From the NCBI RefSeq assembly GCF_002101595.1, contig NZ_LQOM01000017.1, positions 1-55,775 on the forward strand: a DNA stretch of 55,775 bases. Direction: 5' to 3'. The notes beneath the pieces were generated by a model. It had not been told where the DNA came from and searched no databases. It was given only the letters and a program-made list of their open reading frames with translations. Shown in pieces: positions 38,489-48,043 of this stretch. This DNA is from Mycobacterium celatum. Lineage in GTDB: Bacteria > Actinomycetota > Actinomycetes > Mycobacteriales > Mycobacteriaceae. The position numbers were made by a program, and so were the translations under genes. Within the stretch, counting starts at the first letter, position 1. Each line of letters begins with the position of its first letter.

Positions 38489-39499
38489 ATGAGACTGCGC
38501 AGAAGCACCGTGGGTGGGCCGGGCTACCGCCGGGTTCGTCGCGGTCGCGGTTTCTCCTACATCGACGGGCAGCGCGAGCCGGTCGACGATCCCGAGGTGC
38601 TGGCCCGCATCGAAGCGCTGGTGATACCGCCGGCCTGGAAGAACGTCTGGATTTGCGCGCATCCGAACGGTCACATCCAGGCGGTCGGCACGGACGCCGC
38701 CGGGCGGCGCCAGTACCTGTACCACGAGCAGTGGCGGGCCGAGCGGGCCGAGGAGAAATACGACCGGGCGCTGAGCCTGGCGAAACGGTTGCCCGACTGG
38801 CGCATGCGGGTCCTCGGCGATCTGCGGGGCCGTGGTTTGCGACGCGATCGTGTCCTCGCGGTCGCCCAGCACCTGATCGATCGCGGCTACTTTCGGGCGG
38901 GCGGCGAAGAGTACGCCCAGGAGAACGGCAGCTTCGGGCTGGCGACTCTGCTGCGTGACCACGTGCGGCTGCACCGCGATTGCGTGGAATTCGACTACCC
39001 GGCTAAAAGCGGTGTGCGACGGACAGTTTCACTGGATGACCCGTTGGTGATCCGGGCGGTACGGTCGTTACTGCGGGCCGAAACCGACATTGCCCGTCTG
39101 CTGGTCTACCGCACCTCCGACGGCTGGAGTGAGGTGCACGCCGACGACCTCAACACCCGGTTCCGCGAGTTGGTCGGCGACGAGTTCAGCGTCAAGGATC
39201 TGCGGACGTGGCACGGCACGGTGTTGGCGGCCGAGGCGTTCGCGAACGCGCGGGAGCCGACGTCGAAAACCGCTCGCCGTCGCGAGGAAGCTGCCGTGAT
39301 GCGTTCGGTTGCCGAGGAATTGGGTAACACGCCAGCGGTCGCCCGCAGTTCGTACGTTGATCCGCGGGTCGTGACGGCCTACGAGCAGGGCATCACGATC
39401 AGTCCGGCGTTGCGCCGTGCCGTGCGCGAGCGAAACCCATTGGGGCGTCAGCACGTGCTCGAGCAGGCCACCGCCCGCGTGATCAAACGGGTGTTCTGA
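38489..39499 (+). CDS. DNA topoisomerase IB
   Basis: Relaxes supercoils by a 3'-phosphotyrosine nick. It is 336 aa, the poxvirus-like bacterial type IB. The nucleophile is Y289 in ARSSYVDPRV, and the other active-site residues are in VKDLRTWHGT (Arg and His). The N-terminal domain includes FSYIDGQREPVDDPEVLARI and IPPAWKNVWI, the family hallmark. ATG at 38489. It stands alone, facing a small membrane protein. Confidence 0.94.
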   Translation: MRLRRSTVGGPGYRRVRRGRGFSYIDGQREPVDDPEVLARIEALVIPPAWKNVWICAHPNGHIQAVGTDAAGRRQYLYHEQWRAERAEEKYDRALSLAKRLPDWRMRVLGDLRGRGLRRDRVLAVAQHLIDRGYFRAGGEEYAQENGSFGLATLLRDHVRLHRDCVEFDYPAKSGVRRTVSLDDPLVIRAVRSLLRAETDIARLLVYRTSDGWSEVHADDLNTRFRELVGDEFSVKDLRTWHGTVLAAEAFANAREPTSKTARRREEAAVMRSVAEELGNTPAVARSSYVDPRVVTAYEQGITISPALRRAVRERNPLGRQHVLEQATARVIKRVF

Positions 39500-39519
39500 A
39501 GCCGTTGCGCCGCAACAGC

Positions 39520-39861
39520 CTACAACGAATCGGCCGATCGGCCACCGCGTACAAAGAATGCCGCGGCGACCGCGAGCGCGCCGATCACGGCCACCGGGAT
39601 GGTCCACGACCGGCGGCTGGACAGCGCCGACTGGCATTCGGCCACATAGTCGGTGTGCGGCACGACCTGGTTGAGGATCGGGATGTTGGCCACCGACTTG
39701 TTGTTCGCGGATTCGGCGCTCTTGGTGTCGCTGATCAGCGCGTTACCGCAGCCGATGTTGCCGCCATTCTGGTCGGACACCGACACCGGCACCAGCAGCC
39801 CGATGATGCCGACGACCAGAACTACCGCCCCGATTGCCAGAACCAGCCGTCGAACCGTCAC
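39520..39861 (-). CDS. Small two-helix membrane protein
   Basis: A 113-aa protein with a membrane helix at residues 4-26 and another at about 86-105. The extracytoplasmic loop between has two Cys (GCGNAL and AECQSAL) that could pair. Of a kind common in mycobacteria. Function unknown. Divergent from the DUF4407 gene. Confidence 0.78.
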   Translation of the reverse strand: MTVRRLVLAIGAVVLVVGIIGLLVPVSVSDQNGGNIGCGNALISDTKSAESANNKSVANIPILNQVVPHTDYVAECQSALSSRRSWTIPVAVIGALAVAAAFFVRGGRSADSL

Positions 39862-39996
39862 AACGTGCTCCTTTGCCCGCGCTTGTGTCAGCGCATAACT
39901 ACCACCCCGGATGAGCGGCTAAACCAGTGTGAACCACATCACACGGCGCCGCTTCGATTCGGCGTGTCCGCCCGCAGCCTGGAACCCTGAGACATC

Positions 39997-41469
39997 ATGT
40001 GCGCGCGCAACACACCCGAACCGCGTCTCGCCGCCTTGCTGACCTGGCTCGGCGGTGGCCACCGGGATGAACTCGGTGAACGTCACGAGCGCTCCGCCCA
40101 CGCGGTGGCCGGCGTGGTGGTGTTGCTCAACGCCGTGCTGAGCTGGCTGGTCGCGACGATCGCGGCCGCAGAATCGACCCGTTGGCCGGTTCTGGCCCTG
40201 CTGCCGATGACGCTGGTGTTCGGGGTGCTCGTCGGTGTCCTCAGCCGCGCCGTCGCGAGCGGCGCGGCGCGCGCCGGCTTGATCGGACGCGCAGCGGTCG
40301 CTGTAGCGGTCGGCGCCGTCGTAGGTGAACTGGCCGCGCTCGTCGTCTTCGCCGGCTCGGTCGACCGCCGGCTGGACGAAGAAGCCGCTCACCACGCCGA
40401 GTCCGCCCCCGCGGTCGCGCAGTCGGCGGCCGAGCTTCAGCGGCTTCGTGACGCGCGAAACGCGCTCGACATGGCCGTCGGCGAAGCGCGCGCACAGCGC
40501 GACGAGGCGCTGGTCGTCGCCCGCTGCGAGTATCATCCCACGCCGGCCTGCCCGCAGACTCACATCACCGGTGTGCCCGGCGTCGGCCCCGAAACCCGCA
40601 CCGCGAACGAACTTCTCGCCGACGCGCAGCAGGAACTGGACAACGCCGTCGCCGCGCGTCAGCAGCGAGCCGGGCAGCTGGATGCTCAGATAGCCGACAG
40701 CGCCGGCCAACTCGCGCAGGTACGCCAGACCGCGATTTCCGATGCCGATCGCGGGTTCGGTGCACGCTGGCTGGCCTTGGGTGACCTCTGCGCGGCCAAT
40801 TGCGGTGCGCTGCTGTTGCGGTTGGCCATTGTCGGGTTCTTCGTGCTGCTGAACATGTTGCCGTTGATCCTTCGCATGTGGCGCGGTGAGACGAGCCACG
40901 ATCGCCGCGCGGCCGCTCGCGTGGAGCGTGATCGCGCCGAGGTGGCAGCGGACACCGCGATCGCGGTGAAACGTGCCGAGGTTCGGGCGGCCACCGAAAC
41001 CCTTTGGGCTGAGCAGCAACTTGCCCAGACGCGGCTGGCCGTCGAAGCGCTCGAAGCACCGACGCCCATCCCGGAACTGCCGCCAAGCGACGAAATCGCC
41101 TCGCAGACAGCGAATCTGCCGATGCCGACGCGGGCCAGTCCCCTGGTTCCCATCATTCCCGGCGTCACCAAAGCTGCTGCCCGGTGGCTTGGCCCACTGG
41201 TGCCGACAATTGTCACCCGGGCGATCGACACCACAACGCAGCCGGTTCGCGCCGCCCGTCAGGTGTTCGAAGAGTCCGAGGAGATCACCTTCTCGTTCAG
41301 GCGCACTCGCAAGGTGATCGTTGCGGGCCAGGAATCTGCCGGGCAGCCACTCGCATCGACCGTGGTGAACGAGGGTCCGCGCAACGTCAAGGCGGAGCGC
41401 GTGGGCACCGAAGCCCGGGCCGAACTGCAGACCGCTGATGGCGCACCGCAATTGCCGCCCGCGGACTAG
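39997..41469 (+). CDS. DUF4407 membrane protein
   Basis: A 490-aa protein with four membrane helices at about residues 35-57, 63-84, 98-122 and 262-290. An Ala/Glu/Arg coiled-coil extracytoplasmic domain lies between helices three and four (two Cys in CEYHPTPAC), and a cytosolic coiled coil plus Pro-rich tail follows the last. The fold suits DUF4407. Function unknown. It has its own upstream region. Confidence 0.85.
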   Translation: MCARNTPEPRLAALLTWLGGGHRDELGERHERSAHAVAGVVVLLNAVLSWLVATIAAAESTRWPVLALLPMTLVFGVLVGVLSRAVASGAARAGLIGRAAVAVAVGAVVGELAALVVFAGSVDRRLDEEAAHHAESAPAVAQSAAELQRLRDARNALDMAVGEARAQRDEALVVARCEYHPTPACPQTHITGVPGVGPETRTANELLADAQQELDNAVAARQQRAGQLDAQIADSAGQLAQVRQTAISDADRGFGARWLALGDLCAANCGALLLRLAIVGFFVLLNMLPLILRMWRGETSHDRRAAARVERDRAEVAADTAIAVKRAEVRAATETLWAEQQLAQTRLAVEALEAPTPIPELPPSDEIASQTANLPMPTRASPLVPIIPGVTKAAARWLGPLVPTIVTRAIDTTTQPVRAARQVFEESEEITFSFRRTRKVIVAGQESAGQPLASTVVNEGPRNVKAERVGTEARAELQTADGAPQLPPAD

Positions 41470-41677
41470 TTTTCGGTACCAAATAAGGTGATCTGCGTTA
41501 CTTCTCCATCGCGAAAACGAAACATTAAGCGTACGTTCGGATCACACGTACATGGAATGCAGATTCGAAAAACCGCATTTACCTAGGTTTTTGAGACGGC
41601 TTATGTAGCGTAGGTCATTGGTGCACGTTAAACGTGGTGGCCGCCACAATTTTTGGCGGCCATCTGCGGTGTTGTTA
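41470..41677. promoter_or_regulatory. AT-richer leader with three dyads before the NlpC/P60-like gene
   Basis: GTACGT/ACGTAC at 41531-41551, CACGTT-A-AACGTG at 41624-41636, and a perfect 9-bp stem TGGCCGCCA/TGGCGGCCA at 41638-41662 with a 7-base loop, 15 bases before the ATG. Base composition is clearly lower in GC than the surroundings. Confidence 0.6.
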
Positions 41678-42238
41678 ATGTCCCGCCGCATGTTTGTTTT
41701 AGCATCGCTGATGACACTTATTCAACAGGTGTCAGGCACGCCGTATGTCACCGGCGGGGATTCCCCTGCGGGAACGGACTGTTCGGGCCTGGCTTCCTGG
41801 GTGTCCAATGCAGCCACGGATCGCCCGATATTCGGGAATAGGTTCAACACCGGAAATGAAGAGGCCGCCCTGTTGGCTCGCGGGTTCCACTACGGGACTG
41901 CGCCCGGCGCTTTGGTGATCGGCTGGAATAGTGGCCACACCGCCGTGACGCTCCCGGATGGCACTCCGGTGTCCAGCGGCGAAGGCGGCGGCGTCAGAAT
42001 CGGCGGCGGCGGCGCGTATCAGCCCCAGTTCACCCATCACATGTATCTGCCGGTGGACCCGGAAGCGCTCGAGGAGGCCCCGCCGCCTCCGGACGGTGCC
42101 GTTCTAGTCGGCGCAGTGGCCCCCGAAGAGACCCCGCCCGCTCCCGCCCCAGACGAGGCCGTCGAGGCCGAGGCGCCTGCGCCCGAACCCGAGCCGGAGC
42201 CGGTACCCGCGGCCGACGACGCCGCTCCGGAGCTGTAA
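41678..42238 (+). CDS. NlpC/P60-like secreted or cell-wall protein
   Basis: A 186-aa protein. The start MSRRMFVLASLMTLIQQVSG could be a signal-anchor-like N-terminus. The core has GTDCSGLASWV (Cys nucleophile candidate) and GHTAVTLPDGTPVSS (His), the order of NlpC/P60 peptidases. The last 55 residues are Pro/Glu/Ala repeats, a wall-spanning or disordered tail. The ATG at 41678 is preferred over TTG/GTG codons up to 60 bases earlier, which lie in the dyad region. It could be a peptidoglycan hydrolase or a phage-type homolog. Activity is not certain. Confidence 0.75.
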   Translation: MSRRMFVLASLMTLIQQVSGTPYVTGGDSPAGTDCSGLASWVSNAATDRPIFGNRFNTGNEEAALLARGFHYGTAPGALVIGWNSGHTAVTLPDGTPVSSGEGGGVRIGGGGAYQPQFTHHMYLPVDPEALEEAPPPPDGAVLVGAVAPEETPPAPAPDEAVEAEAPAPEPEPEPVPAADDAAPEL

Positions 42239-42239
42239 G

Positions 42240-43481
42240 TCAGCGCAAGAAACGCTCAACGTACGAACCGAAGCGCGCGGCCAGGTCGTGCTCGTCGAGC
42301 CCGAACATTTCGGCCGACGTCGCGACCTGGCCGAGCCGGCCGCGCTGATGGCCGGCCAGAAAGGACGCCATCGCCGCGCGCGCCCCGGCCGTGAGCCTCT
42401 CGCCGGCGAGGTCGTAGAGCCGTTCGGCGACGCCGAGCTCGTCGGCCATGAAGTCGTCGAAGCGGACGTCGACCGAGCGGTCCGAGCCGATGACGTCGCG
42501 GTCGCGCACCAGCGCGGCCAGCATCAGGTCCAGCCGGTCGATCCACGACGCCGCGATCTCGGTGACCGGTACCGGCGAGCGGTGCATCCGCGCGGTGTAG
42601 GTGATCATCGTGATCATCGACAGCGCCACCGGCACGGGGTCGCGGTGGGTGAAGACCACGACCACTCCGGGAAACACGGCATCCAATACCGGCAGCTGCT
42701 CGAGGTGCGACGGCGACTTGAGCAGCCAGCGGCGGCCACCGCGCAGGAACTGCAGCGCCTTCAATTGCAGGGCGAGGTATTCGTAGGCCGGCGTCTGGTC
42801 GTGGGCCAGGTAGTACTCGCGCCACCGCGGCACGTCCGCCAGGGTCTCGAACAGCATCGACGAGAAGGCGTTGGCCAGCAGCTGGATTTCCTCGTGGACG
42901 TGGTCGGTCGTCATCTCGTGCATGAGCCGAAAGTGCGGCATCACGGCATTCATGAATTCGACGGCCGCGTCCATCCGGGTGCGGCGCGGATCCGGCTCGA
43001 TGCCCGCCTCGGCGGGCAGCGGAAACGGTTCGACGCTCTCCCAGTACGGAAGCGCGCGGAAGGTGGGCGCCGCCGCGAGCAGGTTGTGCAGGTGGGTGGT
43101 GCCGGTGCGCGGCAGGCCCGCAATGACCACGGGCGGCAGCAGCTCGATGTCGCGAATCTCCGGGTGCCGCGTGAGCAGGTCGGTGAGCAACAGCCGGTTC
43201 TTCAGCCAACCCAGCAGCTGCGCGTGGAAATTGACGATTCCGGGCCCGTGCATCCCGCTGACCTCGTGCAGCGCCGCGAGATAGACGTCGAGGCGCTCCC
43301 GGTAGTCGTCGGGTCCGAAGTCATTTAGCCCGGTCTCGGCCGTGGCCTTGGCGTGCAGCGCGTCGGCATCCAGCGGGCAGTCGGGCGCCATCGCCGCCAT
43401 CAACTCGCGGACCTGCTCGATGTCGGGGCTGAAGCGGGGCTCGGCTAGATCGTCCAGGTAGACGGTTGTGGTGTCGGTCAC
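42240..43481 (-). CDS. Sulfotransferase family protein
   Basis: A 413-aa cytosolic enzyme that moves sulfate from PAPS to a hydroxyl. The PAPS 5'-phosphosulfate loop is GLPRTGTTHL at about 122-131, and the 3'-phosphate site is THRDPVPVALS at about 288. It is the mycobacterial type related to the Stf family, with an N-terminal helical extension. GTG at 43481. The start is 28 bp from the divergent TetR ATG, so it is a likely target of that repressor. Confidence 0.9.
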   Translation of the reverse strand: MTDTTTVYLDDLAEPRFSPDIEQVRELMAAMAPDCPLDADALHAKATAETGLNDFGPDDYRERLDVYLAALHEVSGMHGPGIVNFHAQLLGWLKNRLLLTDLLTRHPEIRDIELLPPVVIAGLPRTGTTHLHNLLAAAPTFRALPYWESVEPFPLPAEAGIEPDPRRTRMDAAVEFMNAVMPHFRLMHEMTTDHVHEEIQLLANAFSSMLFETLADVPRWREYYLAHDQTPAYEYLALQLKALQFLRGGRRWLLKSPSHLEQLPVLDAVFPGVVVVFTHRDPVPVALSMITMITYTARMHRSPVPVTEIAASWIDRLDLMLAALVRDRDVIGSDRSVDVRFDDFMADELGVAERLYDLAGERLTAGARAAMASFLAGHQRGRLGQVATSAEMFGLDEHDLAARFGSYVERFLR

Positions 43482-43509
43482 GGCGACTTATGTTACTTTG
43501 AGTTTCGTA

Positions 43510-44085
43510 ATGACGACGGAAATTGGCCGACCCCGCGACAAACGAATTGACGGCGCTGTTCTGCGCGCAACCGTCGAACTGCTCGCCGAGACCGGCTACG
43601 CCGACCTCTCGGTCGACGCGATCGCGCGGCGGGCCGGCACCAGCAAACCGGCGATCTACCGGCGCTGGCCGGGCAAGGCCCACCTGGTGCACGAGGCGGT
43701 GTTCCCTCTGGGCGACTCCACCGCGCTGCCCGACACCGGGTCGCTGGCCGGCGACGTGCGCGAGATGGTGCGCCGGACCGCCGCCGTGCTGACCACCCCG
43801 GCCGCCCGCGCGGCGCTGCCCGGCCTGGTCGCCGAAATGGCCGCCGACCTCACCCTGCATTCGGCGCTGCTGGAACGGTTCGCCGGGATCCTGTCCCGCG
43901 GCCTCTCGCAGCGCCTCGCCGACGCCGTCGCGCGCGGCGAGGCCCGGCCCGACGTGACCGCCACCGACGTGGTCGAGGCGGTCGCCGGCACCACATTCCT
44001 GGCGCTGCTCACCCGTGCAGACCAGCTCGACGACACGTGGGTGGAGCGCACGGCCGCCCTGATCACGAGAGGAATCAGCGCATGA
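43510..44085 (+). CDS. TetR-family transcriptional regulator
   Basis: A 191-aa repressor. HTH at about residues 37-57 (LSVDAIARRAGTSKPAIYRRWPGK), with a TetR_C_11/16-like second domain. ATG at 43510 (MTTEIGRPRDKRIDGAVL) fits the family better than upstream codons. An imperfect TTAC-N10-GTAA dyad at 43493-43510 overlaps its start. It overlaps the DUF1214 gene (ATGA). Confidence 0.92.
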   Translation: MTTEIGRPRDKRIDGAVLRATVELLAETGYADLSVDAIARRAGTSKPAIYRRWPGKAHLVHEAVFPLGDSTALPDTGSLAGDVREMVRRTAAVLTTPAARAALPGLVAEMAADLTLHSALLERFAGILSRGLSQRLADAVARGEARPDVTATDVVEAVAGTTFLALLTRADQLDDTWVERTAALITRGISA

Positions 44086-45185
44086 CCCACCAATCGACGG
44101 CCGCCTGGCGCGAGCTGCTGGACACCCTGGGCGGCCTGGACCGCTCGTTTCTCGAGGGCGAGCGCGCGGTCAGCGACGACCGGCACGTTGCCGACGGCTA
44201 CCGCATGCTCGCGACCACGTTGGGGGTGGCCCTCGACACGTATTTGTTCGCCGAGCCCAGCCGGCCGATCTTCGTGGAGGTGAACACCCCGTTCCGGCGC
44301 GACCGCCGCTGGGGCGGCGACAACACCGACGCCTACTACTGCATCTGCCCGATCGACCCCAAACGCCGCTACCGGATCAGCGGCAACAAGGGCGACAGCG
44401 TCTACTTTTCGCTCACCGCCTACAACGAACCGTCGCCCGGCGCGTGGTCGGACCGGATCGTGGCGATCGTTCGCGACGACGATCTCGACATCGACGCGGA
44501 CGGTAACTTCTCGTTCGAATTCGGTCCGGCACCCGATGCGGCGGTGCTGATGACCCGCGACTACCAGGCGAACCCGCTGACCGGCCGGCCGGTGAGCTGG
44601 CGCATCGAGGCGCTCGACGAGCCCGACCCGATACGCCACGGCGACGCCGAAACCGCTGCCGCACTACGGGCCAGCGCCGCGTGGCTGCGCACCATGTTCG
44701 CCATTGTGCCCCTTGCCGTCGGCGCACGCGGCGACGATGCACACACGCTTGGACACGAAACCGATCATGGCGCAAACCAATTCGCTGACCCGTATCAGGT
44801 GCCGGACGCGAATTTCGGGTGGTCGGCTCGCGATGCCTGTTACGCCTACGGCAGTTTCGTGCTGGACGACGACGAGGCGCTCGTGATCACCCATCGGCCG
44901 CCCGCCTGCCGGTTCTGGAATCTCGTGGTGTGGAACCAGTTCATGGCAACCCACTGCGTCACCGACGCGCGCAGCTCGATCAACGGGCATGCCGCGGTGC
45001 CCAATGCCGACGGTTTGGTGACAATCGTCGTCTCCCGCGGCATGACCGGGCACCCGAATTCGCTGACCACGCTGGACTATCCGCGCGGCAACCTCGCCTT
45101 CCGCTGGTTTTTGGCCGACGCGGTCCCGGACCGACCGCACGTGCGGCTGGTCAAGGCATCGGATGCACCGACGGCCGTGGACTGA
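44082..45185 (+). CDS. DUF1214 protein, copy 1
   Basis: A 367-aa protein. ATG overlaps the TetR stop. The second half holds the DUF1214 domain (YAYGSFVLDDDEALVITHRPPACRFWNLVVWNQF), and YRISGNKGDSVYFSLTAYNE at about 99-118 is typical of this family. It belongs to the same group as the protein at 48595-49839. Function is not known. The context with a sulfotransferase and a TetR suggests an inducible lipid or xenobiotic role. Confidence 0.85.
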   Translation: MTHQSTAAWRELLDTLGGLDRSFLEGERAVSDDRHVADGYRMLATTLGVALDTYLFAEPSRPIFVEVNTPFRRDRRWGGDNTDAYYCICPIDPKRRYRISGNKGDSVYFSLTAYNEPSPGAWSDRIVAIVRDDDLDIDADGNFSFEFGPAPDAAVLMTRDYQANPLTGRPVSWRIEALDEPDPIRHGDAETAAALRASAAWLRTMFAIVPLAVGARGDDAHTLGHETDHGANQFADPYQVPDANFGWSARDACYAYGSFVLDDDEALVITHRPPACRFWNLVVWNQFMATHCVTDARSSINGHAAVPNADGLVTIVVSRGMTGHPNSLTTLDYPRGNLAFRWFLADAVPDRPHVRLVKASDAPTAVD

Positions 45186-45191
45186 GCCCGT

Positions 45192-45629
45192 CTACAACTG
45201 GGTGGGAACAGCACATGTGGTTTGTGCTCGCGCTGCCCGAACCACGCCGTCGGCGGTCCGGTCCGCCGGGGTATCGAGGTGTAGCGGGTCGATGGGTAGC
45301 CCGGCGGCCCGGCGCAGCACCAGCACCGCAAGTGCGGTGTCGGTTCGACAGGGCACGATCAGCAGAGTTGCGCTGGCCGCGCTGCCGGTGATCGTCATGA
45401 CGTGCTGGCGCTTTGCTTCCCAGCCAAAGGAGTCCAGCTTGGGCGGGCCCTGCGACGCCGACCAGTTGACCTTGATGCCGATGATGTCGCCCAAGCGGGT
45501 GCCCAGGACCGCGAGCAACTCGGGCAGCTCCCGGGTGATACCCGGTGTGCGTGGCCACCATGCCCCGTCGATGTCGTTGCCGAGTTGCATCGACAGGGTC
45601 AGCCGTACCGGGTTGCCGCGACGGCGCAT
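45192..45629 (-). CDS. DUF5994-like hypothetical protein
   Basis: A 145-aa actinobacterial protein, starting MRRRGNPVRLTLSMQLGNDIDGAWWPRTPG. The pattern LGNDIDGAWWPRT...LPELLAVL...IGIKVNWS matches the DUF5994 group from memory. It has no membrane helix. Role unknown. Facing the DUF1214 gene with a 6-bp gap. Confidence 0.78.
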   Translation of the reverse strand: MRRRGNPVRLTLSMQLGNDIDGAWWPRTPGITRELPELLAVLGTRLGDIIGIKVNWSASQGPPKLDSFGWEAKRQHVMTITGSAASATLLIVPCRTDTALAVLVLRRAAGLPIDPLHLDTPADRTADGVVRAARAQTTCAVPTQL

Positions 45630-45664
45630 GACTCGACGCTACGCCACCGGGCGGCGGCCGTCCC

Positions 45665-46471
45665 TCATGGGCCAAGGCTGACCGGGTCGCCGGCGCGGAT
45701 GGTGCCCGGGGTGAGCACCTCCAGGTAAACCCCGGCGCAGGGCAGCGATTCCACCAGGTTTTCGGCCACCGGCGTGCGCAGGGCATGCGGGGCTCGGGGC
45801 AGTGCGCCGTGTTCGAGCGTGGGAACCGCGCACCGCGACGTGGGCTTCAGAACATGAAGCCTCGCCTCTCCCACGGCCAATTCCCTTCCGACCCAGGTGT
45901 TTTCGGCGTAGGGCGGGTATCCGGGCGGTGTCTCGATCACCAGGTTCGGCCGATAACGCAGCGCTTCGGTGCCGATACGCTCGCAGGTGGCCGTCGTAAT
46001 CGCATGCAGCGGCGCCAGATCGGTGAACGAGTCGCCCGGCGTCGCCTTGGCGATCTCGACGATGCGGGTATCGACCTGCGCGTCCAGGCCGAGCTCCAGC
46101 ACCTGCTCGGGGTCGGGCCGTTCGAGCGTGGCACCCTGCGGCCGCTTGCTCACCAAGTGGACCGGCCGGCCGAGAAGCCCGGAGAGCAGGTTGTCGATGC
46201 CGGGTTCGTCAGCGGCCACAGTTGTCCCGTCTGGTATGCGGATGCGCACCCCGTCGGTGTCTGCGGTGGCGGAGAAGTGCAGAAGCTCACGCCACAACCG
46301 CGGCTGTTTGGCACTTGCCACCCGCCCGGTCGTGGCGTCCACCAGCGCCAGCCGCCGGTCCCCGGCGGCCCCGCCCTTGTCGACGAACAGCGTGGTCACC
46401 GTCTCACCGAGCATCGACTTGACCGGGTAGCGGCTCAAACTCTCCACACGCATCTGCAGCGGGCCGGCCAC
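45665..46471 (-). CDS. MOSC domain protein
   Basis: A 268-aa protein with an N-terminal MOSC beta-barrel (RVESLSRYPVKSMLGE) and a C-terminal MOSC domain with the conserved Cys in TSRCAVPTLEHG. In this family the Cys handles sulfur or molybdenum cofactor, as in N-hydroxylated substrate reductases (mARC-like). GTG at 46471 is used, and an ATG 18 bases on is equally possible. It lies 35 bp upstream of the DUF5994-like gene. Confidence 0.88.
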   Translation of the reverse strand: MAGPLQMRVESLSRYPVKSMLGETVTTLFVDKGGAAGDRRLALVDATTGRVASAKQPRLWRELLHFSATADTDGVRIRIPDGTTVAADEPGIDNLLSGLLGRPVHLVSKRPQGATLERPDPEQVLELGLDAQVDTRIVEIAKATPGDSFTDLAPLHAITTATCERIGTEALRYRPNLVIETPPGYPPYAENTWVGRELAVGEARLHVLKPTSRCAVPTLEHGALPRAPHALRTPVAENLVESLPCAGVYLEVLTPGTIRAGDPVSLGP

Positions 46472-46487
46472 GGCTTTCAGTATGCGC

Positions 46488-47033
46488 TCACCTCCTCGCC
46501 AGCACCCAGGCCACGCCGTCGGCCTCGTCCGCTGCGATCAGCTCGAGTTCGGCAAACGCGGAGGTCAGCTCGCCGGGCGCGGCGCGAAACGGCCCGGGTG
46601 CGGCGCCGACCTCGCTGAGCGCGCTGATCGCCAACAGCCCCCCGGGGGCCAACCGCCCGATGATCGCCCGGTCGAGGCGACGGTCCCGGAACCGGTGGCA
46701 GACAATGACATTCGCGGGTGGGCCGCTCGGCAGACCCTGATCAAGATCGACCACGTCGAACCGGCAGCGATCCTCCACGCCGCTCCGGCGGGCCAGATCC
46801 CGGGCGTGACCGATGGCCACCGCAGAGACGTCGAATCCCCGGACCGCCATGCCGCGACGAACCAGCCACACGGCCGCAAGCCCCTGCCCGCAGGCCAGAT
46901 CCAGAGCCTGGCCCGCGGTCGGGAACAGATCCTCGAAGTCCGCGAACAGCGCCGGCGGGCCGACCGCATCCGCCCGTGGTGGACCGCTGCTGGTGTAAAT
47001 CTCGTCCCAACGAACCCGATCTTTCGTGGTCAC
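46488..47033 (-). CDS. Class I SAM-dependent methyltransferase
   Basis: A 181-aa methyltransferase of the small single-domain type. The SAM motif I is ALDLACGQGLAAVWL at about 44-58, with the acidic end of strand 2 in VRGFDVSAVAIGHA. It belongs to the TehB/thiopurine-like group by pattern. The substrate is not known. It begins three bases after the SDR stop, so translation is coupled to the SDR gene. Confidence 0.88.
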   Translation of the reverse strand: MTTKDRVRWDEIYTSSGPPRADAVGPPALFADFEDLFPTAGQALDLACGQGLAAVWLVRRGMAVRGFDVSAVAIGHARDLARRSGVEDRCRFDVVDLDQGLPSGPPANVIVCHRFRDRRLDRAIIGRLAPGGLLAISALSEVGAAPGPFRAAPGELTSAFAELELIAADEADGVAWVLARR

Positions 47034-47036
47034 TCG

Positions 47037-47933
47037 CTAAACCGATAGCCCTGTGCCAGTTGCGTCTTCGGCAAAAGCCACCACACGTGCGGCGGCGTCG
47101 TAGTCGGATGCGACGGGCGAGCGCCCGGCGAGCACCGGGCCGCCGCGCAGCCCGAGCCTGCCGCTGACACCGACGTAGCTGCCGGGCGGTATCGGCTCGC
47201 TGATGCAATACAGCGTTGGCGCCGCTCCCGCGTCGATGTCGTTCGCGAACCGGCCGGCCACGAACTTCACCGCTTTGTGCGCCAGCGACATCAGGGGCGA
47301 GTCGCCGACGTGCGACAGGTTCGAGGCCACCCAACCCGGGTGGGTGAGGTGCGTGACGACCGGCGCCCCCGCGGCACGCAGCCTGCGGTCGAGCTCCAGC
47401 CCCCACAGCATCACCGCGAGCTTCGAGGCGGCGTAGGCACCCATCGTCGTCCACTTGTGGTGGCGCAGGTGTAAGTCGTCGAGCCGCAGCGTCGCCGAGC
47501 GGTGTGCATCCGAGCCGACATTGATGATCTGGGCGCGCACCCGGGGCAGCAGCAGGTTGGTCAACGCGAACGGCCCAAGCAGGTTGGTGGCCAGCGTCAT
47601 CTCGAAGCCGTCGACCGTCTCGGTGCGGCGCTGCGTCAGCGTGCCGGCGTTGTTGATCAGGATGTCGACCTCGCCGTCGATCAGGTCAGGGAAAGCGCGC
47701 ACCGACGCCAAGTCGGCCAGGTCGAGTTTGACAACCGATGTCGAGCCGCCGATCTCCGCGGCCCGCTGCTCCCCCAGTTGGATGTTGCGCACCGCCAGGA
47801 TCACGTGCGCGCCGGCGTTGGCCAGGGCGCGCGCCGTGCCCAGTCCGACGCCGTTCGTTGCTCCGGTCACGACGATGCGCCGGCCGGTCAGGTCGCCGAG
47901 CCGGCTTGGTGTCCACGGTGATGTCACGACCAT
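47037..47933 (-). CDS. Short-chain dehydrogenase/reductase
   Basis: A 298-aa SDR. NAD(P) motif TGATNGVGLG at about 24-33, NNAG at about 94, Ser in INVGSDAH and the catalytic pair YAASK at about 164-168. It is of the retinol-dehydrogenase/oxidoreductase subgroup. ATG at 47933 is chosen. The frame extends 99 bases upstream without a ribosome site. The first gene of a run with the methyltransferase, MOSC and DUF5994-like genes. Confidence 0.88.
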   Translation of the reverse strand: MVVTSPWTPSRLGDLTGRRIVVTGATNGVGLGTARALANAGAHVILAVRNIQLGEQRAAEIGGSTSVVKLDLADLASVRAFPDLIDGEVDILINNAGTLTQRRTETVDGFEMTLATNLLGPFALTNLLLPRVRAQIINVGSDAHRSATLRLDDLHLRHHKWTTMGAYAASKLAVMLWGLELDRRLRAAGAPVVTHLTHPGWVASNLSHVGDSPLMSLAHKAVKFVAGRFANDIDAGAAPTLYCISEPIPPGSYVGVSGRLGLRGGPVLAGRSPVASDYDAAARVVAFAEDATGTGLSV

Positions 47934-48043
47934 TACACTAACGGCTTGAAGTGCAACGATCGCAAGTCGGGCCAGTTCTGCCGGGGTTATGCGACTGTCA
48001 TAAGGAATCGACTGAAAGCGGAGTCCGGTCAAGGTGATTCGAC

